From: Alkaliphilus sp. NP8
Lineage (GTDB): Bacteria > Bacillota > Clostridia > Peptostreptococcales > Natronincolaceae
Assembly (NCBI GenBank): GCA_015978205.1
Contig: JADWMM010000029.1
Coordinates: 40,340 to 104,339, forward strand
Reading direction: 5' to 3'
Length of the DNA stretch: 64,000 nucleotides
Position numbers and translations under genes: made by a program. Of this stretch, positions 17,637 through 27,904 are shown in pieces; positions within the stretch are counted from its first letter, which is position 1; each line of letters begins with the position of its first letter. The notes under the pieces are model-generated. The model was not told where the DNA came from and made no database searches. It worked only from the letters and a program-made list of their open reading frames with translations.

Positions 17637-19664
17637 ATGAAACATGGAGATATTATAGTAACACTTGCGGTAATTGCTATTGTAGTAATTATTATTATAC
17701 CAATTCCGTTAGGTCTTTTAGATATTTTATTAAGTTTGAATATATCTTTAGCTTTACTAATTTTACTTAAGACTATGTATACAGAAGAAGCTCTAGAATT
17801 TTCAATTTTTCCTTCTATTTTATTAATAACGACTTTATTCAGGTTGGCTCTTAACATTACAACTACTAGATATATACTTTCAGAAGGGAATGCTGGAGGG
17901 TTAATTGATACTTTTGGTAGTTTTGTTATGCAAGGTAATGCGATTATCGGATTTATAATATTCTTGATAATTTTAGTTGTGCAATTCATGGTAATAACTA
18001 AAGGGTCGGAGAGAGTTTCTGAAGTTGCAGCTAGATTCGCTTTAGATGCTATGCCTGGAAAACAAATGGCTATAGATGCAGATTTAAATGCAGGGCTTAT
18101 AAACGAGCAGGAAGCCAAAGAAAGAAGAAATAAAATACAAGGTGAAGCTGATTTTTATGGTTCTATGGATGGTGCAAGTAAATTTGTTAAGGGAGATGCC
18201 ATTGCTGGTATTATTATTACTATTATTAATATAATCGCAGGCTTTGCTATGGGTATGATGACGGGTGAATTAGATTTTGTTTCTACTATTCAAAAGTATA
18301 CGATTTTAACAGTAGGAGATGGATTAGTTAGTCAAGTCCCAGCTTTGTTAATTTCAACAGCAACTGGAATTATTGTAACTAGATCGGCTTCAGAAGGAAG
18401 CTTAGGTACTGATGTAATTAAACAACTTTTCAATAATTACAAAACAATGTTTATAATTTCAGGAGTGCTATTTATATTTGCTCTTGTAGGATTACCACGT
18501 GTTCCATTCACTTTATTGTCAATATTATTTTTAATTCTAGGTATGAACTTAAGAAAATATATTGATAAAGCAGAAAAAGAAGTAATTCCAGATGAAATTA
18601 CCGAAACTGCAGAGGAAAAAAGAAAGCCTGAAAACGTTATACCTTTACTTAATGTAGATCCTATTGAATTAGAATTCGGATATGGAATTATACCTTTAGC
18701 AGATGCAAGTCAAGGTGGAGATTTATTTGATAGATTAGTTATGATTAGAAGACAATGTGCATTAGAGATGGGTATAATAGTTCCAATGTTTAGACTTAGA
18801 GATAATATTCAATTAGAACCAAATCATTACATAATAAAAATTAAAGGTGTAGAAATTACATCCGGTGAGATAATGTTTGATCATTATTTAGCTATGAATC
18901 CTGGAACTGCTGAAGGTGAACTAGAAGGTATTGACACAGTTGAACCAGCTTTTGGATTGCCAGCTAAGTGGATAAATGATGAAGAACGTGAAAAAGCTGA
19001 AGTACTAGGATATACAGTAGTAGATCCACCGTCAATTATAGCAACTCATTTAACTGAAGTAGTTAAAAAACATGCTCATGAGTTATTAGGAAGACAAGAT
19101 GTAAAGAAATTAATTGACAATGTTAAAGAAAATCAACCAGCATTAGTGGAAGAATTAATTCCAAATAAAATGAATTTAGGAGAAATACAAAAGATTTTAT
19201 ATAATTTACTGAAAGAAGGAGTTTCAATAAGAGATATGGTTACAATACTTGAAACATTAGCAGATTATTCAGATATGACTAGAGATACAGATATGCTTAC
19301 GGAATATGCAAGACAAGCTTTAAGTAGAGCAATTACTAAGCAATTTATATCAAGTCAACCTGCTAAAGTAATAACTATAGATCAACAATTAGAGCAAAAA
19401 ATTATGGAATCTATTCAGCAAACTGATAGAGGATCATATGTTTCAATGGAACCAGATCTTATTCAACTAATTTTAAATAATCTATCTCATCAATTGCAAA
19501 AACTAATTAATTTAGGGGAACAACCTATTGTCATTACTGCTCCAATTGTTAGGTTATATTTAAAAAGGTTAACAGAGCAGCTTACTTCTGAATTAATAGT
19601 TTTATCATATAATGAAGTTGATCCATCTGTAGAAATAGAATCTGTTGGGATGGTGAGAATATAG
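17637..19664 (+). CDS. flhA: Flagellar export gate protein FlhA
   Basis: 675 residues. The N-terminal half has about eight membrane segments with FRLALNITTTRYIL and the conserved cytoplasmic loop FALDAMPGKQMAID. The C-terminal half (~330-675) is the soluble docking platform for FliI and export chaperones (PAFGLPAKWI, VREN-like LGRQDVKKLIDNV). GAGAGGAGG lies before the ATG. The stop is immediately followed by the flhF ATG, so the two are coupled. Confidence 0.98.
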   Translation: MKHGDIIVTLAVIAIVVIIIIPIPLGLLDILLSLNISLALLILLKTMYTEEALEFSIFPSILLITTLFRLALNITTTRYILSEGNAGGLIDTFGSFVMQGNAIIGFIIFLIILVVQFMVITKGSERVSEVAARFALDAMPGKQMAIDADLNAGLINEQEAKERRNKIQGEADFYGSMDGASKFVKGDAIAGIIITIINIIAGFAMGMMTGELDFVSTIQKYTILTVGDGLVSQVPALLISTATGIIVTRSASEGSLGTDVIKQLFNNYKTMFIISGVLFIFALVGLPRVPFTLLSILFLILGMNLRKYIDKAEKEVIPDEITETAEEKRKPENVIPLLNVDPIELEFGYGIIPLADASQGGDLFDRLVMIRRQCALEMGIIVPMFRLRDNIQLEPNHYIIKIKGVEITSGEIMFDHYLAMNPGTAEGELEGIDTVEPAFGLPAKWINDEEREKAEVLGYTVVDPPSIIATHLTEVVKKHAHELLGRQDVKKLIDNVKENQPALVEELIPNKMNLGEIQKILYNLLKEGVSIRDMVTILETLADYSDMTRDTDMLTEYARQALSRAITKQFISSQPAKVITIDQQLEQKIMESIQQTDRGSYVSMEPDLIQLILNNLSHQLQKLINLGEQPIVITAPIVRLYLKRLTEQLTSELIVLSYNEVDPSVEIESVGMVRI

Positions 19665-20801
19665 ATGAAAGTTAAAAAATTTTATGGTGCTAATAATCAT
19701 GAAGTTATGTCTAAAGTAAAGAGAGAATTAGGGTTAAATGCAGTGATTTTACATCAACGTAAAATTAAGCCTAAAGGAATGTTTGGTTTTATGAAAAAAT
19801 CAATGATTGAAGTTGTAGCTGCAATAGAAGAAGTTGAAAAAAATGTTGAAAAACCTAATGTTAGAGATAAAAGCATTAATATGGCTAAAATACAAGAATA
19901 CAAGTTAAGAGAAAAAACCGAATTAAAATCTAAAGATACAGAGTTAAAAAAAGAAATTGATGATATCAAATTTATGTTAGGTAATGTGACTAATCAAATT
20001 CAAAATATTAATTTACCTACTAAAGATACAGATATGGACAATAAAAAAGACAGCTATATATATAATATTTTACTTAAAAATGAAGTAGATGAGGAACTAA
20101 TATCAGAGATTTTAAGTAATAATGAATCTTTATATAGTAAAGATATAGAGGAAATTAAAGGTTTTTTAACTAAAGCCATTCCAGATTCAATTGACAATAA
20201 AAATATAAATTCTTCTTCCAAAATTATGTTTTTTGTAGGACCTACTGGAGTAGGTAAAACAACAACGATTGCTAAAATAGCTGCAAAGTATAGTCTTGAA
20301 AAAGGATTAGATGTAGGCTTAATAAGTTCAGATACATATAGAATAGCTGCTGTTGAACAACTAAAAGTGTACAGTGATATTTTGAATATTCCTCTGGAAG
20401 TTATTTATTCTCCTAAGGAAATTCATAATGCTCTAGACAATCTTAATAATAAAGATGTAATTATGATAGACACTGCGGGTAGAAGTCATAAGAATAATAA
20501 ACATGTAGAAGAATTGAATTCATTATTAAATGAAGTGGGAGAAAAAAGTGTGTACTTAGTAGTTAGCTCTACTACAAAATTCAGTGATCTAAAAGATATT
20601 TTAAGTGTATATAGTTTTATAGATAATTATAAAATAATATTTACTAAAGTAGATGAAGTGAGCACTTATGGCCCTATATTAAATATTGCTATTAAATACC
20701 CAGAATATATTTCTTATATTACCAATGGTCAAAGTGTACCTGATGATATAGAGGTATTAACTTCAAATATAATATTAGATATGTTATTAAAGGAGATTTA
20801 G
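19665..20801 (+). CDS. flhF: Flagellar GTPase FlhF
   Basis: 378-residue SRP-type GTPase that controls flagellar number and position. The N-terminal B domain is basic (MKVKKFYGANNHEVMSKVK). The NG domain has a P-loop GPTGVGKTTTIAKIA near residue 192, SSDTYRIAAVEQLK, and DTAGRSHKNN. It starts directly after the flhA stop. Its partner flhG is next. Confidence 0.96.
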   Translation: MKVKKFYGANNHEVMSKVKRELGLNAVILHQRKIKPKGMFGFMKKSMIEVVAAIEEVEKNVEKPNVRDKSINMAKIQEYKLREKTELKSKDTELKKEIDDIKFMLGNVTNQIQNINLPTKDTDMDNKKDSYIYNILLKNEVDEELISEILSNNESLYSKDIEEIKGFLTKAIPDSIDNKNINSSSKIMFFVGPTGVGKTTTIAKIAAKYSLEKGLDVGLISSDTYRIAAVEQLKVYSDILNIPLEVIYSPKEIHNALDNLNNKDVIMIDTAGRSHKNNKHVEELNSLLNEVGEKSVYLVVSSTTKFSDLKDILSVYSFIDNYKIIFTKVDEVSTYGPILNIAIKYPEYISYITNGQSVPDDIEVLTSNIILDMLLKEI

Positions 20802-20805
20802 TATT

Positions 20806-21696
20806 ATGGATCAAGCTTCTAAACTACGAGAATTAATTAATAATAGAAAATCAATTTTAAAGGAAATTAGCTCTGATGATGATAATAATACTAAAACTGC
20901 TAGGGTTATATGTGTTACTAGTGGAAAAGGCGGGGTTGGTAAAACAAACTTTACTATTAATTTAGGAGTAGAACTTTCTAAGTTAGACAATCGGGTAACT
21001 ATAATAGATGCAGATTTAGGGCTTGCAAATATTGATGTATTATTAGGTACAGTACCTAAATATACTTTATATGATGTTATCCATAAAGACAAATCAATTG
21101 ATGAAGTTATTATGAATGGACCTAATAATATGAAAGTTATATCTGGGGGTTCTGGGGTTCTGGAACTAGTGGATATGGATTCTGAATATATAAAACAGTT
21201 AATTGAAAAACTCAATGATATAAATAAGTATACTGATATTATTTTAATTGATACTGGAGCAGGTCTATCTAATTCAATTTTATCTTTTGTACTCTCGGCA
21301 GAAGAGGTTATACTGGTAACTACCCCTGAACCTACTTCTATAACTGATGCATATGCTATGATAAAGACAATTAACTTTAAAAGCAAAGATAAAAAGATAA
21401 AAGTTATAATTAATAGAGTAGAAAGTACAAAAGAAGGACATATAGCTTTTGAAAAATTAAACAATGCTTCAAATCGCTTTTTATCTATGAATTTAGAAAA
21501 ACTAGGGTATGTTTTCGATGATAGTAATGTTGTTAAATCTGTAAAAAAACAACAACCATTTACTATTGAATACCCTAATAGTATTGCCAGCAAAAACATT
21601 AAACAAATGGCTTTGAAAATATTAAATGATAACGATTTTACTATTTCCAGTGCATCAGATGGATTTTTTAATAGATTAGTACGTTTCTTTAGATAG
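20806..21696 (+). CDS. flhG: Flagellar number regulator FlhG/YlxH (MinD-like ATPase)
   Basis: 296 residues. It opens with MDQASKLRELI, matching the DQAxxLR peptide that activates the FlhF GTPase. A deviant Walker A (SGKGGVGKTN, ~residue 40) and DADLGLANIDVLLG follow, then a C-terminal amphipathic segment (FFNRLVRFFR) like the membrane-targeting helix of MinD proteins. With FlhF it sets basal-body position. Confidence 0.95.
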   Translation: MDQASKLRELINNRKSILKEISSDDDNNTKTARVICVTSGKGGVGKTNFTINLGVELSKLDNRVTIIDADLGLANIDVLLGTVPKYTLYDVIHKDKSIDEVIMNGPNNMKVISGGSGVLELVDMDSEYIKQLIEKLNDINKYTDIILIDTGAGLSNSILSFVLSAEEVILVTTPEPTSITDAYAMIKTINFKSKDKKIKVIINRVESTKEGHIAFEKLNNASNRFLSMNLEKLGYVFDDSNVVKSVKKQQPFTIEYPNSIASKNIKQMALKILNDNDFTISSASDGFFNRLVRFFR

Positions 21697-21706
21697 GAGG
21701 GTTAAT

Positions 21707-22363
21707 ATGGAAGTATTCTCTAAAATAGAAATTGGTGATAAGTTGAGTATAGAGATTAATTATGACGATTTAGAATCAAAAGAAAATAATATGCTTAATA
21801 CACAACTTGTTGATAAAAGTGATAAATGTCTATATATATCGCCTCCAATTTACAGTGGAAAAAAGTATTTCCTTAGAAAACGACAAAAAATCACTATATT
21901 TTTTTATCGTAAAAGAGGAATATATGAATTTAATGCCGAAGTAATTAAACAGGTAAGTGAGAATCTACAAACTTTTGAAATTAAACCAATAGGAAAACTA
22001 AACAAAATTCAAAGAAGAGATCATTACAGACTACCTATTACTCTTAATGCTGTGCTAAAATCAAATAAAAAGAACAATATGATTGAAACAAAATGCATTA
22101 CTGTCGATTTAAGTGCAGGTGGAATTAAACTAGTCTGTAAAGAAGAAGTTGAAAGATCAGAAAAAGTTATTGTAGATATAGATCTAGATAATTCTAAAAT
22201 AACAAGCGTGGAAGGTCAGGTAGTTCGTTCAGTTAAAAATCCTGAAACTAATAAATATGAATTAGGAATTAAATTTTCAGAAATCAGTGAAAATGATAGA
22301 GATAAAATTTTCGCTTTTATATTTGAAAAGCAAAGGTTACTGCGTAAAAAAGGATTGATGTAA
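21707..22363 (+). CDS. PilZ-domain flagellar brake protein (YcgR-like)
   Basis: 218 residues with an N-terminal YcgR-type beta domain and a C-terminal PilZ domain. The c-di-GMP-binding residues are present: an RRDHYRL box near residue 102 and DLSAGGIKLV near 133. Such proteins (B. subtilis DgrA/YpfA) bind c-di-GMP and slow the motor at MotA or the switch. Encoded between flhG and cheB, so probably a motility brake; target is inferred. AGGAGG ribosome site. Confidence 0.88.
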   Translation: MEVFSKIEIGDKLSIEINYDDLESKENNMLNTQLVDKSDKCLYISPPIYSGKKYFLRKRQKITIFFYRKRGIYEFNAEVIKQVSENLQTFEIKPIGKLNKIQRRDHYRLPITLNAVLKSNKKNNMIETKCITVDLSAGGIKLVCKEEVERSEKVIVDIDLDNSKITSVEGQVVRSVKNPETNKYELGIKFSEISENDRDKIFAFIFEKQRLLRKKGLM

Positions 22364-22364
22364 A

Positions 22365-23453
22365 ATGAACTCAAATAATAATATTAAAGTACTTATTGTA
22401 GATGACTCTGCTTTTATGAGGAAAATTTTAACTGATATGCTAAATAGTAATGAAAGAATAACAGTTACTGGTACAGCTAAAAATGGATTAGAAGCTATAA
22501 AACTTGTAAAACTTTTAAAACCAGACGTAGTAACTATGGATGTAGAAATGCCTACATTAAATGGGATAGAAGCATTAGCAGAAATTATGAAGTCTACTCC
22601 AATACCAGTAATAATGCTAAGTAGTTTAACAGGAGATGGTGCAGAATCAACTCTAAAGTGTTTGGATATAGGAGCTGTTGACTTTATTCAAAAACCATCT
22701 AGTATTTTTAAAATTAATGTAGATGATTTGAAAAATGAATTAATTAATAAAATTAATATTGCAGTTAGTGTAAATTCTACTTTTAAAACCAAAAACACCA
22801 AACTGGAAATTAACAGGAAAAAAGATGTTGTAAAAAAAACATACAATAATGTAGTTAAAAACAATAACAACGATACACATTACTATGTTTTGATAGGTAC
22901 ATCTACTGGAGGACCTAAAGCTCTGCAACAAGTTATTCCTTTAATACCAAATGATATTAAAACTAGCATTTTAATTGTTCAGCACATGCCTGCAGGTTTT
23001 ACCAAATCTTTAGCTACAAGACTAAATAAAATATCAGACATAACGGTAAAGGAAGCAGAACATTCTGAGAGAATACTTCCAGGATATGCTTATATAGCCC
23101 CAGGAAATTATCACCTAGGTGTTAAAAAAATGGCTAATAATCAATTCTGTATCAATTTATCTCAAGACGAACTAGTTTCAGGTCATAGACCTTCAGTAAC
23201 TAAACTATTTAAATCTATTGCTGATAATATAGACAAAAACATAATAGCTGTAGTTATGACAGGTATGGGAGCAGATGGTTCAGACGGTGTAAAGGAATTA
23301 AAAAACAATACAAATTGTTACATTATTGCTCAAGATGAAAAAACTAGTGTAGTTCATGGAATGCCTAAAAGTGCTATAAATACAGGTACAGTGGATGACA
23401 TTGTTCCATTAGATGAAATTACAAACTATATATTAAAAAAGTTAGGAGTGTAA
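22365..23453 (+). CDS. cheB: Chemotaxis methylesterase/glutamine deamidase CheB
   Basis: 362 residues. The receiver domain has D13-D14 and phospho-Asp59 (TMDVEMP). The linker is Lys/Asn-rich. The catalytic domain has the nucleophile Ser in GTSTGGPKALQ, His in VQHMPAGFT and Asp in TGMGADGSDGV. It removes methyl groups from chemoreceptors and deamidates receptor glutamines for adaptation. The matching cheR methyltransferase is not in this window. Confidence 0.97.
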   Translation: MNSNNNIKVLIVDDSAFMRKILTDMLNSNERITVTGTAKNGLEAIKLVKLLKPDVVTMDVEMPTLNGIEALAEIMKSTPIPVIMLSSLTGDGAESTLKCLDIGAVDFIQKPSSIFKINVDDLKNELINKINIAVSVNSTFKTKNTKLEINRKKDVVKKTYNNVVKNNNNDTHYYVLIGTSTGGPKALQQVIPLIPNDIKTSILIVQHMPAGFTKSLATRLNKISDITVKEAEHSERILPGYAYIAPGNYHLGVKKMANNQFCINLSQDELVSGHRPSVTKLFKSIADNIDKNIIAVVMTGMGADGSDGVKELKNNTNCYIIAQDEKTSVVHGMPKSAINTGTVDDIVPLDEITNYILKKLGV

Positions 23454-23457
23454 TTCA

Positions 23458-25518
23458 ATGGATATGAATCAGTATATAGAAATATTTATCGAAGAATCAA
23501 AAGAACATTTGCAAAATATGAACTCTAAATTATTATATTTAGAGGACAACCCAGATGACATAAGTACTTTAAATGAAATTTTTAGAGTGGCTCATACTTT
23601 AAAAGGTATGTCTGCGACTATGGGCTTTAATAACACTTCACATTTAACTCATGAAATGGAAAATGTTTTAGATCATATTCGAAATGGAAATATGAATGCA
23701 ACTACAGAAATAGTAGATGTTTTATTTGAATGCTTTGATAAACTAGAGAATTATATAAATAATATAGAAACAGAAGGTACTGAAGGAGAAGATTCTGCTT
23801 CAGAACTAATAAAAAAACTAGCATCCCTAAAAAATGCAGATGAGGACTCTACTAAGGGTGAGGCTTTAAAAAAATCTGAAAATTCGATTGATGATAAATT
23901 TGAAAATTCAACCATAAAGTTTAATGAATATGTTAGCAATATGATTACGACAGCTTTAAAAGACGGGCTAAAGGTACCATTAATAAAGATAACACTAGAT
24001 GATAGTTGTATGTTAAAATCGGCTAGAGCATACATAATCATAAGTACTCTTGAAAAGTTTTCAGATATTATACAATCAAGTCCTAGTATAGAAGAAATAG
24101 AAGATGAAAATTTTGGATCATATTTTGAATTAGTATTAGTTACAAAACATGATAAAGAATTTTTACAAAAAGAATTAGATGGAATATCTGAAGTTAAATC
24201 TATAGAAATAGATTTATTATCTAATGAAGATATAAATGTAGTTACTGAAAATAGTGATATCAAAAAGAATGATACAGTGGCAAAAGTACATAATGATAAA
24301 AAACAAGAAAATGAACAGCAAAAGAACAAACCTAAAGAGAGTAAAGAAGTTCAGGCTAAAAAACCTAAAATAAGTAAAACTGTACGAGTTGATATAGATC
24401 GTTTAGATAACTTAATGAATTTAGTTAGTGAACTTATTATAATAAAAACAAGATTAGAAGATACAGATAGTAACAATGAGAGACAAGATACAGGTGAAGC
24501 TATAGAGTATTTAGAAAGAATAACAACAAATTTACATGATGCAGTAATGAAAGTGCGAATGGTTCCAATTGAAAGAGTATTTAACCGTTTTCCAAGAATG
24601 GTAAGGGATTTATCTAAAGAATTAGGAAAAGACATAAATTTAATTATGTCAGGTGAAGAAACAGAAGTAGATAGAACTGTAATTGATGAAATCGGAGATC
24701 CTCTTATTCATTTAATACGTAATTCTATTGATCATGGAATAGAAGAAATAGACAAAAGAATAGAAAATGGAAAATCAAAGACAGGAACTGTTAAGCTTTC
24801 TGCATATCCTGATGGTAATAATGTAGTTATTGAGGTTGAAGATGATGGTAGTGGAATAGATATTGAAAAAGTAAAGAATAAAGCAATTGCAAATGGGGTT
24901 ATTACATCTAAAGATACTCAACTAATGGATGATAAAGAAGTTATTCAATTGTTGTTTAGTCCTGGATTTAGTACTGCTGATAAAATTTCTGATATTTCAG
25001 GACGTGGTGTAGGTTTAGATGTAGTTAAAACAAAAATTGAGTCTTTAGGTGGGATTGTAGAAGCAGATACAAGTTTAGGAAAAGGAACAAAGTTTGTTAT
25101 TAGACTGCCTCTTACATTAGCTATAATTCAGGCATTATTAGTTGTAGTAGGATCTGAAAAATATGCTATACCGTTAAATTCAATAAAAGAAATTACGACT
25201 GTAAAGAAAACTGATATACGTAAAGTTCAAAAAAATGAAGTAGTCTTATACCGAGGTTCTACTTTACCTATACTTAGACTTTCTGAAATATTAAAGGCAT
25301 CTGAAACTAATAATGATAATGATGAAGACGAAGTTGTAGTTATTGTAAAAAAAGGGGATAAGGATGCAGGGTTAATTATAGATAAATTAATAGGCCAGCA
25401 GGAAATTGTAATAAAATCTTTAGGTAAATATCTCGGTAGTATCCCTTCAATTTCTGGAGCTACTGTTTTAGGTAATGGATCAATAGCATTGATTGTAGAT
25501 ACAAATTCTTTCTTTTAA
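23458..25518 (+). CDS. cheA: Chemotaxis histidine kinase CheA
   Basis: 686 residues with the full domain set: P1 Hpt with phospho-His46 (RVAHTLKGMSATMG), a P2-like CheY-binding region (~155-265), P3 dimerisation (VDIDRLDNLMNLVSELI), P4 kinase (N box LIRNSIDHGIEE, G boxes DDGSGID and GRGVGLDVVK) and P5 CheW-like domain at the C-terminus. It phosphorylates CheY and CheB. Starts five bases after cheB. Confidence 0.98.
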   Translation: MDMNQYIEIFIEESKEHLQNMNSKLLYLEDNPDDISTLNEIFRVAHTLKGMSATMGFNNTSHLTHEMENVLDHIRNGNMNATTEIVDVLFECFDKLENYINNIETEGTEGEDSASELIKKLASLKNADEDSTKGEALKKSENSIDDKFENSTIKFNEYVSNMITTALKDGLKVPLIKITLDDSCMLKSARAYIIISTLEKFSDIIQSSPSIEEIEDENFGSYFELVLVTKHDKEFLQKELDGISEVKSIEIDLLSNEDINVVTENSDIKKNDTVAKVHNDKKQENEQQKNKPKESKEVQAKKPKISKTVRVDIDRLDNLMNLVSELIIIKTRLEDTDSNNERQDTGEAIEYLERITTNLHDAVMKVRMVPIERVFNRFPRMVRDLSKELGKDINLIMSGEETEVDRTVIDEIGDPLIHLIRNSIDHGIEEIDKRIENGKSKTGTVKLSAYPDGNNVVIEVEDDGSGIDIEKVKNKAIANGVITSKDTQLMDDKEVIQLLFSPGFSTADKISDISGRGVGLDVVKTKIESLGGIVEADTSLGKGTKFVIRLPLTLAIIQALLVVVGSEKYAIPLNSIKEITTVKKTDIRKVQKNEVVLYRGSTLPILRLSEILKASETNNDNDEDEVVVIVKKGDKDAGLIIDKLIGQQEIVIKSLGKYLGSIPSISGATVLGNGSIALIVDTNSFF

Positions 25519-25538
25519 TTTCTTAAGGAGTGAGTAAA

Positions 25539-25976
25539 ATGAGTTCAGTTAATCAATATGTTGTTTTTAAGTTAAATGATGAAAGCTATGGAATACCTAT
25601 TAATTATGTTGAAACAATTGAAAAGCTAATTGAGATAACGAGGGTACCAAATGCACCATATTATATACGTGGAGTAATAAATTTAAGAGGTGAGGTTATC
25701 CCTGTAGTAGACTTAAATAAAAGATTTGAATTAGAGCCTATTAATATATCGGATGAAACTAGAATTATTGTTTTATCTTTTGATGAAATAAATGTTGGTA
25801 TATTAGTAGATTCATGCTCTGAAGTTGTTACATTAGATTCTAGTAAAATTGACCAAGCTTATGATTTAATAACATCTTTTGAGGATGATTATATTCAAGG
25901 AATAAGCACACTAAATGAAAGAATGATAATCATAGTGGATATCCCTAAACTTTTAAAAAGTAATATTAATGAATGA
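25539..25976 (+). CDS. cheW: Chemotaxis coupling protein CheW
   Basis: 145-residue single CheW domain linking receptors to CheA (VVFKLNDESYGIPINYVETI; NAPYYIRGVINLRGEVIPV; GILVDSCSEVV). The start at 25539 is nine bases after AAGGAG; the GTG at 25530 overlaps that site. Confidence 0.96.
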   Translation: MSSVNQYVVFKLNDESYGIPINYVETIEKLIEITRVPNAPYYIRGVINLRGEVIPVVDLNKRFELEPINISDETRIIVLSFDEINVGILVDSCSEVVTLDSSKIDQAYDLITSFEDDYIQGISTLNERMIIIVDIPKLLKSNINE

Positions 25977-25993
25977 TAAAGAGGTGAAAATTT

Positions 25994-26611
25994 TTGAATT
26001 TATCAATAGAAGAATTAAACAATTTACATCTTGATGCATTAAGAGAAATAGGAAATATTGGATCTGGTAATGCAGCTACAGCACTAGCTACTATTATTAA
26101 TAAAAAAATAGATATGAATGTACCTTCTATTAAAATTTTAGATTTTAATGATGTAAGCTCCGCTTTAGGAGGAGAAGAAATTGTAGTAGCTGGTGTTTAC
26201 TTTGAAGTTGAAGGTGATATTGATGGCAGTATTATGTTTTTACTAGATTTAAATTCTGCTAAAACATTAACTAATATTTTAATGGGGCGAGAAGACCAGA
26301 TTGAAGAATTAAACGAAATGGATAGATCCGCACTACGAGAAATAGGAAATATTTTATCTGGAGCTTATATATCTTCTTTATCTTCTTTAACAAATCTAAA
26401 TATTAAAATGTCAGTTCCATCATTATGTATAGATATGGCAGGGGCAATAATAAGTGTACCGGCAATACAATTTGGATATGTTGCTGATAAGATGATTTTA
26501 ATTGAGACAATACTTCAAGATGGTACTGAAAAAGTAAAAGGCAACTTTTTTCTTATTCCAGAAAATAACTCTTTTGAAACTCTATTAAAAAGTCTAGGAG
26601 TGTATACTTAA
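25994..26611 (+). CDS. cheC: CheY-P phosphatase CheC
   Basis: 205 residues with two intact E-x2-N active-site helices (LREIGNIGSGNAATAL and LREIGNILSGAYISSL), the hallmark of CheC. It hydrolyses CheY-P and is regulated by binding CheD, whose gene follows with no gap. TTG start with AGAGGTG upstream. It lacks the FliN domain, unlike FliY. Confidence 0.96.
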   Translation: MNLSIEELNNLHLDALREIGNIGSGNAATALATIINKKIDMNVPSIKILDFNDVSSALGGEEIVVAGVYFEVEGDIDGSIMFLLDLNSAKTLTNILMGREDQIEELNEMDRSALREIGNILSGAYISSLSSLTNLNIKMSVPSLCIDMAGAIISVPAIQFGYVADKMILIETILQDGTEKVKGNFFLIPENNSFETLLKSLGVYT

Positions 26612-27097
26612 ATGCAAAAGATTATTAAAGTCGGCATGGCTGATATGAATATAGTTGAAAACCCTGGTATAATAACAACTTTAGGTTTAGGGTCTTGTGT
26701 AGGTATAATTTTATATGACAAATCTATAAAAATAGCTGGTCTAATACATATTATGTTGCCTAGTAGCAAGCACATTAAAAACAATAAAAACAAAATTAAG
26801 TTTGCAGATACAGGGATTGAATTTTTACTTGATGAAATGGTTAAAAAAGGATGTAATAAGTCAAACATCATATCTAAAATAGCTGGAGGCAGTCAAATGT
26901 TCTCGTTTAAATCTAACAACGATATGATGAGAATAGGAGAACGGAATGTAATTTCATCAAAAGAAACTTTAAAGGCGTTAAAAATACCTATAATTGCAGA
27001 GGATACTGGCGGAAATTATGGCAGAACTATAGAGTTTCACTCTAATACTGGAAAATTAATTATTAAAACTATAGGACATGGTACACACGAAATTTAA
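26612..27097 (+). CDS. cheD: Chemoreceptor glutamine deamidase CheD
   Basis: 161 residues. The catalytic Cys and His are in LGLGSCVGIILYDKS and AGLIHIMLPSS, followed by the family motifs KIAGGSQMF and DTGGNYGRTIEF. CheD deamidates receptor glutamines and binds CheC. The ATG immediately follows the cheC stop; GGAGTG within the cheC tail serves as ribosome site. Confidence 0.96.
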   Translation: MQKIIKVGMADMNIVENPGIITTLGLGSCVGIILYDKSIKIAGLIHIMLPSSKHIKNNKNKIKFADTGIEFLLDEMVKKGCNKSNIISKIAGGSQMFSFKSNNDMMRIGERNVISSKETLKALKIPIIAEDTGGNYGRTIEFHSNTGKLIIKTIGHGTHEI

Positions 27098-27144
27098 TCT
27101 ATTAAAAGTATTCAGTAGGTTAATTAAAGCCAGGAGGTTAAAAA

Positions 27145-27873
27145 ATGGATAATAAAACTCTGTGGTATAATTATAAAAAAAACAATGATTTTCAAGCAAA
27201 AACATTACTCATAGAAAAATATATTAATTTAGTAAAGGTTATTAGTGGAAGGCTATATACATCTTATGGAACTAATGTTGAATACGATGATTTGGTTAGT
27301 TACGGAATTTTTGGATTAATAGATGCTATAGAGAAATTTGATGTAGATAAAAATGTTAAATTTGAAACTTATGCTCAAATACGTATAAGAGGAGCGATTA
27401 TAGATCATTTAAGAACTTTGGATTGGGTTCCTAGATCAATTAGACAAAAATCTAAAGAAGTAGAAGAAGCCTACTTTAAACTAGAAAATAGATTAGGGCG
27501 TTCAGCTACAGATGAAGAGTTAGCAAAAGAGCTAGATATAACTGGTAAAGAACTTCAAAAAATTATGATGCAAACAGCATCTTTTAATATGATTTCACTA
27601 GAGGATGCTGTTTTTGAAGGACATACATTTGAAGAAAAAGATAAAGATAAATATTTACCAGAAGAATTAATATGTAATAAAGAAGTATATGATACTCTTA
27701 AAAATAACATAACTAAGTTGCCAGAACGAGAAAAAAAAGTAATATCATTATATTATTATAATAATTTAACATATAAAGAAATTGGTAATATTTTAGATAT
27801 ATCTGAGTCTAGAGTGTCACAAATACACTCCAAAGCTATTTCAAGACTAAAGTCTAGGTTAAGTTCAATATAA
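27145..27873 (+). CDS. sigD: RNA polymerase sigma-28 factor for motility (SigD/FliA)
   Basis: 242 residues with sigma regions 2 (YDDLVSYGIFGLIDAIEKF; KFETYAQIRIRGAIIDHLR; DWVPRSIRQK), 3 and 4 (LPEREKKVISLYYYNN, then ISESRVSQIHSKAISRLK). This is the FliA/WhiG/SigD group that transcribes flagellin, late motility and autolysin genes. Location at the end of the fla/che cluster is as in Bacillus subtilis. No anti-sigma FlgM is in this window. Strong CCAGGAGG ribosome site. Confidence 0.96.
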   Translation: MDNKTLWYNYKKNNDFQAKTLLIEKYINLVKVISGRLYTSYGTNVEYDDLVSYGIFGLIDAIEKFDVDKNVKFETYAQIRIRGAIIDHLRTLDWVPRSIRQKSKEVEEAYFKLENRLGRSATDEELAKELDITGKELQKIMMQTASFNMISLEDAVFEGHTFEEKDKDKYLPEELICNKEVYDTLKNNITKLPEREKKVISLYYYNNLTYKEIGNILDISESRVSQIHSKAISRLKSRLSSI

Positions 27874-27904
27874 ATATTTAAATTTTGAAGGGGGGAAATA
27901 TTTT

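Noticed and set aside
17606..18118. Minus-strand frame of 170 codons opposite flhA
   Set aside because: Shadow of the flhA membrane region.
20811..21599. Long open frame (262 codons) on the minus strand opposite flhG
   Set aside because: It mirrors a clear flhG coding frame. AT-rich codon use opens antisense frames, and there is no ribosome site or recognisable protein.
23751..24329. Minus-strand frame of 192 codons opposite cheA
   Set aside because: Shadow of the cheA P1-P2 region, with no start signal.
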